64,000 bases of DNA, taken from positions 9,569,754 through 9,633,753 of the forward strand of contig NC_134509.1 in assembly GCF_027942865.1 (NCBI RefSeq), written 5' to 3'. Numbering within the stretch: position 1 is the stretch's first letter; the number at the start of each line of letters is the position of its first letter. The DNA is from Odontesthes bonariensis. Lineage: Eukaryota > Chordata > Actinopteri > Atheriniformes > Atherinopsidae. The translations under genes and the position numbers were made by a program. The notes beneath the pieces are model-generated. The model searched no databases. It saw only the letters and a list, made by a program, of their open reading frames with translations, and was not told where the DNA came from. Of this stretch, positions 1 through 14,878 are shown in pieces.

Positions 1-3000
1 CATCAGCCTTTTGCTATTTTAAAATATTTAATGCCCCAGGGTGTTCATTTACCCATCTCTAATTTGACATGTTTCATCAAAAGTAACAAACCTGCCTAAT
101 AATTATGCCGATTAAAAATTAGATTCTAATCATTTTTGCAACACCCTGACTCAGTATCACATCTCAGGAAATGGATATTCTAATAAGCATTTAAGTTCAT
201 GTGAAGTTGTAAGAACCACGCGGAAATAATGCGGTCAGAATACTCACTTGACTTATCAAAATACACACGGCGTAAAACTTACATGTGAGGGGTCAGAGAG
301 CAGGACAAAAATTGGGAGATGAGAGAGTAAAACTGCAGCAAGGGAGATTTCTTTATTCGATTTTGAACTGTCCTTTTCCCTTATAAATCGCTTTGGATAA
401 GTGCGTCAGCTAAATGCATAAATGTAAATTTCTTAATATCTGAGTTCAGCATCAAGAAAATGCAGATAAAAATGACAGCCCCACTTCAAAGGACCAGATC
501 ATGGATGACTATGATTTCAATTTTTTCATTCTATTGGCCTTTCCATCCAAATCAAAATCAAAATCCAGCAGTAGCAAATGGAATCATCTCCTCCTAATTT
601 TTGCTTCCTCTGTGTCATATCAGAGTAGTAAATCAAGCTAGCATTTGGAATTATCACTGAGATTTTGCTGTAAAAAGTTTGCTCACAGAATTACTAACGT
701 CAACGGGGTTTTTGCAATGTGGCTATTCAGACATAAAAAGCCAACTATTGCTCCCCTTTCCCCTCCCACATCAGAGGTTTTCTGGTTTTCTCTGAATCTC
801 TAGAAATAGGATTATGTAAGTAACTTACATTAACACCCAGCTGTTGAGCATCTTGGTGAAGGCACTGTGCACTCTAGTTTCCCCGCATCGATACCTTGAG
901 AGAAATACACATGAATAATTTGTACCTGAAGGTTGTTCCTGTGAAAGTTGCCCTGACCAGTGAGAATAGTGAAGCTTTTAGCTGAAAACCATAAGAAACC
1001 ATTCTACACAGAGAGCCAGATGTACGAAAGGGGAACACAAGAGTTGAAGTCCCGTATGTTGCTATGTGATCAACTTTTTACATATTAACACTAGTTCATT
1101 TCTGTTTAATGAGACTTCCTTGTTGGTGTTAAATATGTAAGAGTGTGTTATAACCGCCGGAAGAAAGAAGCCTTAATGGAGCCAAAAAGAATTAGAATTT
1201 TTTCCTTAGCTGCAACATTTTTTTTATTAGCTTTTTTAAGCTATTATTGCAGATGTGACTTTAAAAAAAAAAAAAAAAAAGCCTTTTTCCTTTACATTAG
1301 AAGATTGACAGCACGCCCATGTGCATTATTACCGGCAGCATGATCCAGAAACCAGTTAGCTTAGTAGTAAGAAGTAAATCATCAGCGTGTCAGGGATAAA
1401 AAATGGCAGAAATGAGGAACACTCACCTGTGAATATATATACATATATATATATTTTATTTCATCACTTCTGTGATGTGAACTTATAACACTTTCACAAT
1501 GGAGAATAAAATATATTTGTACTAGCTTATGAGAAAAATAGAGTTGAATAAACAGACTAATGTATGGATTAGTGACCTACACAATCACACAAAATGCCCA
1601 TGGCGTGTAAGTCCTAAAACACACAAAATGTGAGAGATTATTTTTCTGAAATCCCCAGGTTTAGCAGCCAACAAGTGATGAGAAAAATCATTTCCGCTGA
1701 CCAGCTATAGTTTTGGGGTTAAGTCCCACAAACATTTATAACCAGAAACCAGTTCATAGTGTCTTTATTCGCATCATAATTTCAGTATCAGTTTGTAACA
1801 TATGTGCATTCCATGCAAGTGCAGTAGGAAGTTAAATTGAGACTACATGGCAGGAAGAACAGGAGCTTCTGTGATGTTACTAGAAATAAAGGACCACTCT
1901 TTTAATCATGAATGATAAACATGTGGCTAACTTCAAATCTCCTTGCTTCTCCTCAAACCAAGCTACAGATGTAGTCAGAAAACTGGAGTTACTTGCAGCA
2001 ACTCCTGCTTTTGTTGTCCTGCACAGCTGGTGCACCTGCAGTATGTTTTGTCTGTGCAGACACAACTTTTTGGCTTCATCTGGATATTCAATAAACATTT
2101 TGTGCTGAGTCCTCAGGGACTTGAACAAATGCCAGAGGTGGACACTTCAGGAACCATCTGGACATGACCAAACTATGATTTGGGCCTAAAGAAATGAGCA
2201 ACCTTTGGACTGAGGCAAGCTAGCTGGTCTTTGTGCGAAGCTAATATGGTGTCCCTGTCTTCACATCGAAAGCTATTTGACATTTTAATGCATTCATGTG
2301 CTTCTCTGGACTTTATTGACAAACAAACAATAGGGTTCAAAGACAGCTTTATTTTGTAATTGTATGCAGTGCATTTCCATATATGTTTTTTAAATTCTGT
2401 CCTTTTTTTTTTAACCTGGAATCTTCATCCAAAGCATGTTGTATTGGGATGTTTATTGATATCTGAGTATATGGTGAGCTTACAGACCCAGAGTAAGGGC
2501 CCAGTGCATTATATGGGTGATCATTAGGTTAAACATTCAAACATTACTGAAGTGCATTTTAACTGATGATCTTAGTCATAGCTAAGTGAGCATATGATGG
2601 AGGTGTCAGTTTTCCTAATTAAGTTCTGGCTACAAAACAAAAGTATTTTTCAAAATGTGACTTTAAAATTGTTTTTTTATTTAAACTGCAACAATTAGAT
2701 GGCGGTCCTAACATCCATTTCCCTTAAAAGTATCATCTCTGCTGTGCACCAGAGATTAGATGTTTGCATCTGTTTGATGCAGCAGTGACAAAAGTGTGAT
2801 CGTTTTTTGCGGGTTAAGTAGAAGCATTCTTCTGGCTTTTGCTTTGTAATGGGCTTGTAACCCACATCCATCAGCTGCATGCGTGCATTATGTGTAAGAA
2901 TAGTCACCAAAACAAAGAGGATTAAAAAAAAAAAAAAAAAAAAAAGTGCAGATGTTGCATGTAGGTTACCGAGTGAGAATGTCCTTACAGAGCTAACGTG

Positions 3001-3150
3001 AGTGCAGTTGCTAATGATCATCCTTATTTCTGTTGTGTGGGTCCCAGAGGAAGCTCACTGAATTAAGGTGTCTCCCATACTGACATGCATGGAGAAGCTC
3101 ACATGAACTATACCTGGCATGAGAGCTGAAAGAGTCCTTGAGGCTCTGGG
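1..3150. other. Single-copy flank without a recognised gene
   Basis: No ORF here resembles a known protein and no coding exon was recognised. It holds the tail of a common teleost dispersed repeat near 380-427 (gctttggataagtgcgtcag followed by ctaaatgcataaatgtaaat), an AT-rich TATA run at 1434-1455, and poly-A runs near 1263-1280 and 2923-2945. The 66-codon ORF at 1143-1343 is mostly hydrophobic low complexity followed by a lysine run from poly-A, and I do not treat it as a gene. Confidence 0.5.
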
Positions 3151-3151
3151 C

Positions 3152-3847
3152 AAAGTCAAGTCAAGTTTATTTGTATAGCACATTTCATGTACAAAACAAT
3201 TCAAAATGTTTTACATAAAATAAAAGCATTACAGCGGGGAGTGTAAGAAGCATTAAAAATACACAAAAGAATATAAAGAGAAACAAATAAAATAATTAAA
3301 ATGAATTAAAATGATTAAAAACAATCAACTAGATAAGTTAAAAGATACCGTGCAGATTTCATGCATAGACATATGAAAAAAGAAATGTTTTAACTTGTGA
3401 ATTTTTAACCTGGATTTAAAAATGTCTACATTTGGTGAAAGTTTAATCTCCACTGGCAGTTTGTTCCACTTGTTTGCAGCATAACAGCTAAATGCTGCTT
3501 CTCCATGTTTAGTCTGGACTCTGGACTGGACCAGCTGACCTGAGTCCTTGGATCTAAGAGCTCTGCTGGCTTTATATTCTCTGAACACATCACAGATGTA
3601 TTTTGGGCCTAAACCGTTCTGGGATTTGTAAACCATCAGCAGGCTTTTAAAATCTATTCTGTGACTGACTGGAAGCCAGAGTAAAGATTTTAAAACTGGT
3701 GTGATGTGTTCAGATCTCTTAGTCCTGGTTAAAACTCTAGCAGCAGCGTTCTGGATGAGCTGCAGATGTTTAATGCTCTCTTTGGGAAGTCCAGTTAAAA
3801 GAGCATTACAGTAATCGAGTCTACTGGAGATGAATGCATGGATGAGC
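3152..3847 (-). mobile_element. 5'-truncated L2-like LINE fragment
   Basis: The minus strand encodes the C-terminal end of the LINE protein found complete at 30692-33565. Shared blocks include AFISSRLDYCNALLTGLP, LQLIQNAAARVLTRTKRSEH and FSCYAANKWNKLPVEIKLSP. The 3' end, which is the low-coordinate side, ends in the family's short tandem tail (caagt repeats) followed by the shared untranslated sequence tttatttgtatagcacattt. Homology stops near 3847, so endonuclease and most of the reverse transcriptase are missing. It is a dead copy. Assignment to the L2/CR1 group rests on the longer copy. Confidence 0.85.
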
Positions 3848-4771
3848 AGAGAGAATGAAGTGTTAATTGATTTGAGCACTTTAGGTGGGCGAACACATGC
3901 ATTCACTTATAGGGCCTTAGCCTGCAGGGTATTTCAGATGAAGAATGAGTCAGTATTTCTCATGATAGCCTTCATTTCAGCTGATTTTGGCCACCCTGAG
4001 CCATATGAAACAATCCTCTTCTCAGAAGTTACTTTATAATTAGTAAACACAATCACAGAGAAAGAATAAAACACCTCAAAGGTTCTGCAGAGAAAAAAAA
4101 GTACAGTTTTTCATTTCTGACTGATTTCTGAGGGGAAAGACAATACAAGCAAATAAAATCATCCTAGTGTAATCTTTTTTAAATTCTTTTTTTCACTGGC
4201 AATCAATATAAGGCATATCATGGGAAAAATCAACCATCAATCCCATGGTTTTGCTATCTTTGCTTTGAATCTGCCGAGCACCAGCTGCAACTCCTTATAA
4301 AGGTGACGTCGGCTAAGATGGATACTCTTTTCATGGCGGGTGGAGACATAATAAGGAACAAGGTGTAGCGTCTTAGCCCAAGCCATTTTGAGGCATTGAG
4401 AGCTTTTTTCATGGAAAATGAAAGTCAAAATTCAGTTTTCTGTACTATAAAAAACATCTGTTGAATGGAATGTTGACATTTTTAAATTAGGCATTGTCTA
4501 ATTTAAATCTGCTCTTTGGATAAAACCAGAGAACATTTCTGTTTTCCTTTTCTTGACGTAATGGAGTCAAATGTTGTTTTTTTTAAAAGAGAGCATTGTT
4601 TGAATATCTCTTTCTTTCATTCCACATATCAGAAAATTGTTTTGGACTTGTGTTCCATAAATGTTCAATAAATCAGGTTATGAGTGACATATGAAGAACA
4701 ACATGTGTACAGTTCCATATAAATGGACAGGAATTAATTTGGAGGGTTTGGTGCATTGGTAAGTGCTACTG

Positions 4772-4817
<46 letters not shown>

Positions 4818-5700
4818 GTGTGTGTGACATAGATAGAGAGAGAGAGAGGAAGCTATGTCTTATGAATAATAGAATGTGAAGATTCAGTGGAGAGACGTTT
4901 GGGTCAACCAAGTACCTCTGGGAAAAAAAGAGCAGTATTTAGATAACTAATAACCAAATCCTCACAGCAATTCGACATTGTGTAGAATCACATCATATAG
5001 AGATGAAGATTGTTTTTAATTTCAAGGTACAAGTGACCATAGGCATTTGAGACACTTAAAAATCTAGTATAAATCTAGTACATCATGTACCCCTTTAGAT
5101 GTTTTCAGAACATTTCTTGGAAAACATGTTAATGCTGCTAAAAACAAACACATTTAATGATATAGTTATGATGATAAAGATGAGTTTACATGACAGTTTT
5201 GATTTCATTTCATCATTTCTACACGAGAAAAGGTTCCAAGAAAGTTCTAGAAGGCTTGAGGACACCAGAGAGAGCTGGGAAACAAATATGAAAGGGGCAA
5301 GTAAAAGTCACAAAATGCTATTTTAATAAGATTTAAACAATTCCAACAGACAGCCACATGTGTTCGGAGCAGCTGTGCAAGGCTGGCTGGCGGCTCTCGT
5401 TCTTGCTGCTGCAAGAAGCAGTTGAATTATTAGTGCAAGGCATCAGAAAGCCTGACATCCCAAACTCACAGTGTCCTTCTAACCCTCTAAAAATAGACCA
5501 AAGAGAGATACACTCACAGCGGAAAATTGGATAGTTTGTGAGCCGTGTACTGTACGGTTCGAGAGGAAAGTAGAGGCAGTTGTCAGATAAAGTGTTCATT
5601 CACTCCAGCTGTGGAAAGCAATTTGCGTTAAGAAGGAGAACCAGAAAAACGTGCAAATGAACTTCAGGGGAAGTGTTGGAGAGATCAGCGGGCAACACTT
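3848..5700. other. Intergenic, no gene seen
   Basis: No coding exon is recognised. A TG microsatellite lies at 4774-4815 with a short AG run after it. The ORFs in this stretch are short, overlap on opposite strands, and look like chance. Confidence 0.5.
4774..4847. repeat. (TG)n microsatellite with adjacent (AG)n
   Basis: An uninterrupted TG run of about 42 bases is followed, after a short break, by an AG run. It is a simple repeat, probably length-polymorphic. It produces a spurious minus-strand ORF rich in Thr-His. Confidence 0.95.
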
Positions 5701-5774
5701 CAGAATTGTTACTAGCAATCATTTGATTGAGATCAGAGTATTTTCTCTCATCAGCATTCAATAATAATGTTCCC

Positions 5775-5950
5775 AGATGCTGGTATTCAGGAGAACAACA
5801 TTTGAGGAAGGTGAATAGTGGGGAGTCACATTCATCCGGTCAGCAGGGCAACAGTGCTGAGCTGCTGCAGGGAGACGGGCACCGGTCCAACAGAAACACC
5901 TCTGCAGAGCGCCACTTCTAAAGACTTCAGAGGACTTCAAAGTCCAGTCA
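5775..5950 (+). pseudogene. Decayed intelectin exon (relic of an older itln copy)
   Basis: The plus strand aligns with the fibrinogen-like exon of the intact intelectins (10270-10517). An acceptor-like ttcccagatg is followed, after an internal deletion, by a stretch matching HEN-x-I-x-GK, then SGQQGN aligning with SSQQGN, then GDG-x-x-SNRNT, a degraded AE-ATS segment with a stop after ERHF, and finally GACTTCAAAG, which matches the exon end DFK plus donor. The exon is shortened and frameshifted and no other itln exon was found nearby. It therefore looks like the last trace of a further intelectin gene upstream of the amplified cassette. Homology was judged by eye. Confidence 0.6.
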
Positions 5951-6856
5951 CAAGTTGTTAGCCACTCGCAAAGTGGCGTGAAGTGACTAACTTGCTGGTA
6001 ATGAAGCACTGCACTCATGGACAGATTATGAAACGAGAACTACAGGCACACGCACGTTAAAGGCCCCACCATTCTGCCTTCTGAAACAAACAACCACGAA
6101 CAGTTGTTTTGTGTCTCCAACAGTACAAATGATGTTGGTCATGAGTGTTCAAAGCTCAATTATAAAATGACACTTACATTTTGATACAGCCACAAGACAA
6201 GGCTTTACCTATGTTAGATTTGAAATAAAGTGCTTGTACTTTTAATGCAGTAATTTTTCATTGTTTTTTGGGTTCTTTTACTTAGCGAAGACCGTGAGAT
6301 CTTTCTTCCCACCCCTGAATGAAAGGTTTTGTGTAAAAACATTCTCTTATGTCAGATATCAGTAACAGATCATAGATGTGTTGTTTAAAGATCAGCCTTT
6401 GTTCTCAGTCTCTTGAAATATCTTTGGGTCAACTGTTTAGTGTTTGGAGGTGGGTTTTCTGGTTTGGTAACTTGTTAAAGCTCCCAAAGCCAAACGGGTA
6501 TTAATATTATTGGTTTGGTGATGTAATCAAATTGCTCTTAACCAGACGTGAAGGCGTTTTTTTTTTAATTTAAATCTCTTTTACTCTCCTGTTCACTGTC
6601 CACAGTTTAACTTTATGATCCTTTTCAATCTTTGTTGTTTGCTGACCTCTACTGGTGGCTCAAAGCAAAACATGATAGTCACTCTCTGTCTACAGACACT
6701 CGAGGCACCAATCGGAAACACTTCTTAAGCTTTAATCTGCTGAGCAACTTCCAGTAAAAGCCACAGAGGTGTACGCTGCTAGAAGTCTCTGTCCATCTGT
6801 GAATGAATGGGATGAATCTTTTTGGGATTGTCTTGTCCTAAAGTGAATTGGGCCAC
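5951..6856. other. Intergenic, no gene seen
   Basis: No coding exon, RNA gene or clear repeat was recognised between the intelectin relic and the SINE. Confidence 0.4.
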
Positions 6857-7180
6857 TTGGGGCAGCCGTGGCTCAGTGGTTAGAGTCAGTCATCCAATAA
6901 CCAGAAGATTGGCAGTTCAATTCCCACTCTCACCACTCAAAAAAGATTGGTGGAACTGATAGCTGGAGGGATGTCAGTCCACCTCCTTGTCACAGCTGAG
7001 GTGCCCTTTAGCAAGGCACCATGCTCCCTGGGCACTGAATGGCTGCCCACTGCTCCAAGTTGGCATCTGTCTCAGTGTGTGACCTTGTGCATGTGTAGGT
7101 GCCAACCTGGATGGGTTAAAATCAGAGGACAAATTTCATGTGTATGCATGACCAATAAATCACATCTTAATCTTGAAGAT
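6857..7180 (+). mobile_element. tRNA-derived SINE
   Basis: A Pol III internal promoter is visible: A-box-like TGGCTCAGTGG at 6869-6879 and B-box-like GTTCAATTCCC at 6915-6925, about 45 bases apart as in a tRNA. A conserved body follows (cagctgaggtgccctttagc, then aaggcaccatgctccctggg) and the tail is AT-rich. This tRNA-like head is typical of short interspersed elements in teleosts. The head does not fold as a good tRNA and it is not a tRNA gene. Confidence 0.85.
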
Positions 7181-8882
7181 TTAGATTTATGTTATTTTCA
7201 CAAAAAGCTACATTTTTAATAATCTTGTAACATGTGACACATCATTTTCCAGTAACTTACACGTACTGTACAACCATTGTTTGGGTCATTACTAAAAAAA
7301 GCAATGTATTACACAATACACGTTACCTTTCTCTCTATATACAGCATATAGTCCATGTAGACAGTAACTGGTTACAGTACTGCACAATACTCAGCCATTA
7401 CCTGAAATGCATTGTCACCGAACTGCCAGTTAACAATATAATATTCAGCTTTACATGTGACAAAAACAGGACATAAACAATTAAAGGTCTACATAAGATC
7501 TTTTTTTCACTCTCCCTGATGAAGTTTAACAACAAAGCTGACAGCGCAATCTGAGGGAATCAGATGAAACAGCATTTCACAGATAACTGAGATGGGGCTG
7601 GTTATATAGTCTCAAAATAAAAACTTCTGGTGGTTACTACTGAAAACATGATCACTGACATTAGACACATGGACGTTGGCTCAAACAATTTGCAAATATC
7701 TGGAAATCAGTGGAGCTCCCTGAAAACATCTTTGCCATGTTAAAAAAGGACGTGTGTCATTGTGAATATTAGTCTTGATAAGAGAATTTGTGATAAAAAG
7801 TTTCTACACAGTTTTACATGATATTTATGTATGCAACATAGGTTTTGTTTGAGCATTGGGAGGAAAAGTAAATGGTGGTCTGGGGATTCACTTGCAGAAA
7901 ACTTTGAGCAAAATGACCTGTACTGTGGTGAATTTTTATGCACTGGCATTTTTTTTTTTTAATGATCTATCTTAAATATCTTAATCCCAGTTTATTCTGG
8001 CATCAGGTGACAATTCTTCAGTTCTCCCAAGAACTGTTGTAGGTCTGATCAATTAGAACAGCATTTGATGGACTTTGGGTGTGATAAGACTCATCATTCG
8101 TGAGACAGGCTCTGTAGTGTGTCATTGATCTGAACGGATTTTGTTGACTAGTGATGGCCATAGATGTCCAATCATCTGCTCAGCTCAGTATTTTGTAAAA
8201 GTGCCTGAGCAATTCCAAAAAATGTTAAAAGGTGAAACTGTTGCCTGAATTTCATGATAAAATTCAAAGGTTGCTTAAAAGACCACAAAGAATTGTGGAC
8301 TAATGACTAATTGATTTATTGATTTTTGTGTGCTCAATCTGAGTCTTGGGATCCCCGGGGGATGTTATTTATGAGTTCTGCCATCAGTTCTTTTGTTTTC
8401 TTTGCGTTCTTTTTAGTTTAACTTACAACTTTCTTTTCTTTTCTTTTTTGTTCCAATTTCCTGTAGAATAACAGATGATTTATTCAGTTGTAAGGGAGAG
8501 GAGTGACTCTTGTGGGACTTGTTAGTCTCCTGGGTGACAGTGTATGGCTGAACCGCTGGTGAATGATTAAACTAACCTGATCTACTTCATCAGGGAGAAT
8601 CTTGGCTTGATAATGGAGAATCAGCAAATAGGTCTTTGAGATAACAGTTAATTACAGTCTAATTTCCAAATATCAACCCTTTTGCTTTCTGACATATAGC
8701 GTTTTGTTATTTACAAGATTAGGTTTGGAGACAGCGTGAGCTGAACCGTTTGGGAGCAGCTGCTGGCATTTCCCTTTCGGTAAATTACACACATTTGTAA
8801 ATGGGACACAAATTTCTACTAGCATTAGAGACGGTTGGCAACATAAGTAGTTTCAGGAAGCCTATCCCTGTGATCCAGTCTG
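7181..8882. other. Intergenic flank left of unit A
   Basis: No coding exon or known repeat was recognised. This is the native upstream side of the amplified locus. Homology with the left edges of units B and C begins at 8883 (gttagtttttagagg). Confidence 0.45.
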
Positions 8883-9561
8883 GTTAGTTTTTAGAGGAAG
8901 TAAGCCAGTAGAGAGAGTTTATTATGGTTCAATATAAAATGAGTCCAACCTTGATAACAGAAGACCTTGGACAGTTTATCATTCTGTCTCGTAAGCATTT
9001 TCCTTGTATTAGAGGTGTTTCAGGAAGAAATAACAAGGAAATAAAAAGGAAATTTAAAGGCTCAAAGTACAAAGATGCATCATTGTGGACAAATATTAGC
9101 TGTAAAGTAGAGCAGTGAAGAAGCATTGACCATCACGCATCTTTCAGACCTTACAGCGATCATAAGGTAGGAAATAAGAAATAGAAATTCTTTAAAAAAA
9201 ATTTTACACTAGGATATTACACTTGACATTTGAAAAGGTTATAATTAGGAGTTATTGTACTGTTTGAGCTGTTTCTAGCTCTTTTCTTTTGAAAAACTGG
9301 GAGAGATGACTATGTTGCTAAACTTTCCAGAGATTATATTATTTCCAAATAACTGTTTTTATCTTGAAACGTCATGTTAAACTCGACTAAAAGACTTTTA
9401 ACACTGAAAAGAATTGTACTTATTCATGTCTATTTGTTATTTTTCCCTTTTGGTGGATATGTCATGTTGAAATTGATTTGTTTCAAGAAGATATAATACG
9501 GTGTAGTGATCAGATCTATTATGCTTATTACATTAAATTTTAGTCATTTTGTTCCACAGAC

Positions 9562-11982
<2,421 letters not shown>

Positions 11983-12328
11983 GAGGATTATTTAGCAGTA
12001 GAATAGTCAATTGTGTTCAAGCAGCACACCAGAAGATGGTATTCCAGTACTCTGTATCTGATTAAACTGTTGGGCTAATTCATTAGACTGTGTCTCTGGA
12101 CACAAAGAGGTAACTTAACCCCATCTTAACCCCTAACCCGTGGAGACACTTTTGTTGGAAAATATATAAACAGTAACTCCTTTTATGTGTTTGAGGCTGA
12201 TCACAGTCAACCCTTCTGTGTCTCTGTGTTCATTTCAGTCTTTCTGGACACTCAGCTAAAGTCTTCTATTTGACTTATGTGCTCTTGTGTGCCTTCATCT
12301 CTCTCATCTGTGACCACATATTGGGTGG

Positions 12329-12334
12329 AATAAA
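12329..12334 (+). terminator. Poly(A) signal of itln A
   Basis: AATAAA about 350 bases after the itln A stop codon. It is conserved at the same place in B (29731) and C (45287). Confidence 0.6.
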
Positions 12335-12370
12335 GTTAAGTTTATGTAGCGGTCACCTAGTTAAAGGAAA

Positions 12371-12584
12371 CTCTTTAAATGTATTCATGCTTATAATGTT
12401 AGGGGAAAAAAATAAACAAAATCATAACAGACTGGCTCGGTAGTTGATCTTTTAGCGGTTGTTTTCAAATGTTGGGTAATATACATTTCATGTGCACCTG
12501 TGCAGGATTTGTTTTTAGATATTTTCTTGCAAAGTCAAGTCGGGTCTTTCTTATCTTGCGTGTTACCAGTGGTGTGAAGACGTC
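12371..12584. repeat. 214-bp direct repeat, arm 1 (unit A)
   Basis: Runs from ctctttaaatgtattcatgc to gtgtgaagacgtc and recurs almost unchanged at 14056-14269. The pair is also in unit B (29773-29986 and 34918-35132) and unit C (45329-45542 and 47025-47238). No LTR-type TG...CA ends are visible. Confidence 0.85.
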
Positions 12585-13169
12585 GCAAGTAAGTGCCTCC
12601 ACAAGGAACATTACATGTGGAAGCTGCTTTGGGCACATAGGCTCTTATTCGGACTTGGCCTTGAACATTATATTTACCCAAGATACCCAGATTTGACATT
12701 TTACCCAAATGTTTTGTATCTTTTGTTCGTATTTTTTGAAAGGAAGTTTATTTTAGTTGCTTACAATGTTTGAAATACATTTCCAAAAACAGATTGTCAT
12801 GGAAATTAAACCAAACTCTCAGAGGAAGCAAATAATGTGAGCCTTGATTATCTAACATTTATCTTTTGTGCTTTATTAAGTCTTGATGGTGACGGAAATC
12901 TACAGAAATGATAAATAAGCACAGAGAACAGAGAAATATTGTGTTTCATTCCAAATATTTCAACAATGCACGGAAATGTACCCTGTTAGGTGCAGAAATG
13001 GTCCTTAAGATATAAAGTATAAAGAAATGATAAAGAAATAATTTTACTATACTCTAATTAGCTTATTCTGAACTCTTTTTAGAATGTAAAACTATAAAAA
13101 AATCTTAAAACAGGCCCCGTAATGAGGTAGTGCATCAAAATATCCTTTTCTGGTTATTTCTGGTATCCT

Positions 13170-13409
13170 TTAGCTGTGCTCTGCTGTGGAAAAGACAAAA
13201 GTGGACAAGGATATGTTTTTTTTGTGGAGTGAAACAAACAGTGTTAAGATCATGAGGATTGTCCAGTGCATGTTGTTTGAGTTTTTCACCTGTGACTCTT
13301 TGCTATTTACAGTTTTGAACACTTTGTGCTCTTTGTTGTGAAATTGGTTGCTGTCGGCCTCTCCAGGCTCTAACAGGCTCAAGCTAACTTTCGACCCATC
13401 AGCATCCAA
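13170..13409 (-). other. Unassigned 79-codon ORF kept in all three units
   Basis: This minus-strand ORF starts MDADGSKVSLSLLEPGEADS and has a hydrophobic stretch (MHWTILMILTLFVSL) followed by KKN, which could be a single membrane segment. The same ORF is open in unit B (34032-34271) and unit C (46139-46378) with an identical protein. No family was recognised, and no splice structure was established. It may simply be chance ORF conservation in young duplicates, or the end of a mobile-element protein. Confidence 0.25.
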
Positions 13410-13544
13410 TCAATGAGTGGCATCATCAACAAATCCAATGTGTTGAACTTTTTGGAGGACAGCACATTTGTCTGTCTGGGCCGGTAAAATGTGGAGGCTG
13501 AGAGCGCCTCAGACTGATACCTACATGAAGGTATAAAACAGCCC

Positions 13545-13665
13545 TTAGCCTTGTGATGTACTGGTGACCTCTTCAGGGTGTACCTCGCCTCTCACTCGAA
13601 CTGGAATAGACTCCAGCTCCCCTCCACTCTGAACAAAATGAAGTGGGTATAGAAAATTTAAGGAA
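13545..13665 (+). mobile_element. Non-LTR/SINE 3' tail relic
   Basis: Contains the widespread teleost tail motif cagggtgtacctcgcctctc, then gaatagactccagctcccct and gggtatagaaaatt, resembling RTE/Rex3-linked tails. Copies lie at 34412-34530 and 46524-46640 in B and C, so it predates the amplification. Confidence 0.5.
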
Positions 13666-14055
13666 AGTCCTGAATATGATTTATGTCTGTGAGATGAAAG
13701 CTATTTCTAGCTTCCTACAGAGGTACATTTATGACCAGTGGAGGGAAATTTTTTTATTTAAATGTAACAACAAGATTTTCTAGGGAAAGTGCTTGCATCC
13801 TACCAGGATAGAAGAGTGATGTAATTATTGCTACAAGTACAGCTTGTGGTGTGGTTTCTTTAGTTTCAGACAGTACAGAAGCCAAAGCAAGAGAAAGAGG
13901 GAGACACCTTGAGATACAAAGAACAATCTCAGGGGGAAAATCAGTCTCTGTGACTTTCCATCCCTTCTGTACTTAAAAAAATATAACACACATTTGAATT
14001 GAAACAGTAGAATACCAGAAAGTGTTTATTTTTGACCACACAGAGCAAATGATCT

Positions 14056-14269
14056 CTCTTTAAATGTATTCATGCTTATAATGTTGGGGGAAAAAAATAA
14101 ACAAAATCATAACAGACTGGCTCGGTAGTTGATCTTTTAGCGGTTGTTTTCAAATGTTGGGTAATATACATTTCATGTGCACCTGTGCAGGATTTGTTTT
14201 TAGATATTTTCTTGCAAAGTCAAGTCGGGTCTTTCTTATCTTGCGTGTTACCAGTGGTGTGAAGACGTC
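14056..14269. repeat. 214-bp direct repeat, arm 2 (unit A)
   Basis: Second arm of the pair that starts at 12371, with almost the same sequence. The minus strand of this arm and the next 80 bases reads LVTRKIRKTRLDFARKYLKT, which resembles the helix-turn-helix end of a Tc1-type transposase, so the repeat may derive from a decayed Tc1-like element. Confidence 0.7.
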
Positions 14270-14350
14270 TCTCATAGACTCTGACCATGCCTGTCCCTTC
14301 AGGAGTCTTACGGACTTGGCTCGATGATGCAAAGACATTTTGATGTCAAG

Positions 14351-14865
14351 TGTAATGTTGCAGCCTGGAAGCTGTTCATTTCCTGGTCTGCTCCTTGCTC
14401 TGACACTAATTGCCTTCATGATATTCACCTGTGCCTGATTAACGTTTGCTCTCTCCCACTCTGCACTCCGCCTATATCAACTCCTTCCTGCCAGAGTTCC
14501 CTGCCAGATTATCGCAAGCCTCACAGCCAGCAGATGTCCAGCCTCACCTCTCTACTTTGTCTTCCTGATTTCCTGTTCTGACCGTTGCCTGAATCACCTT
14601 TGTGGATTATAACCCTCTACCTCCAGAAGACCTCCCTGGATCCTCAGGATCATACCCAATCTTGGATTACCCCTGACTGTCTTCTCTGGACCTGTTCTCC
14701 GTACCCTGGAGCGGACTCTGACCATCACGGATCCACATCTCCATTGGAGGATTATCCGGACTCCAGCTACATTCAACTCCTATCCAGCACCTGTGATCCA
14801 ATAAACCTTTTACCACTAAGCTTGTGTCTGGTTGAATTATCGGGTTTTCTGATCTGGTCATTACA
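14351..14865 (+). repeat. 5' LTR of the Ty3/gypsy element
   Basis: 515 bp, TG...CA ends, matching the 3' LTR at 19152-19666 almost base for base. An AATAAA (aataaacctttt) lies near its 3' end at about 14801, a likely poly(A) signal. Confidence 0.93.
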
Positions 14866-14878
14866 GTATAATCTGGCC

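Noticed and set aside
1143-1343. 66-codon ORF with a hydrophobic start, possible signal anchor
   Set aside because: The hydrophobic part is T-rich low complexity and the rest is a poly-A lysine run; there is no splice context or homology.
4678-4911. Minus-strand ORF with a Thr-His run
   Set aside because: Translation of the TG microsatellite.
6857-6930. tRNA gene
   Set aside because: A and B boxes are present, but no proper cloverleaf is formed and the sequence continues into a SINE body and tail.
14585-14878. N-terminal extension of Gag into the LTR
   Set aside because: Open by chance within the LTR; the 3' LTR shows a similar ORF without Gag. The ATG at 14879 after the LTR fits better.
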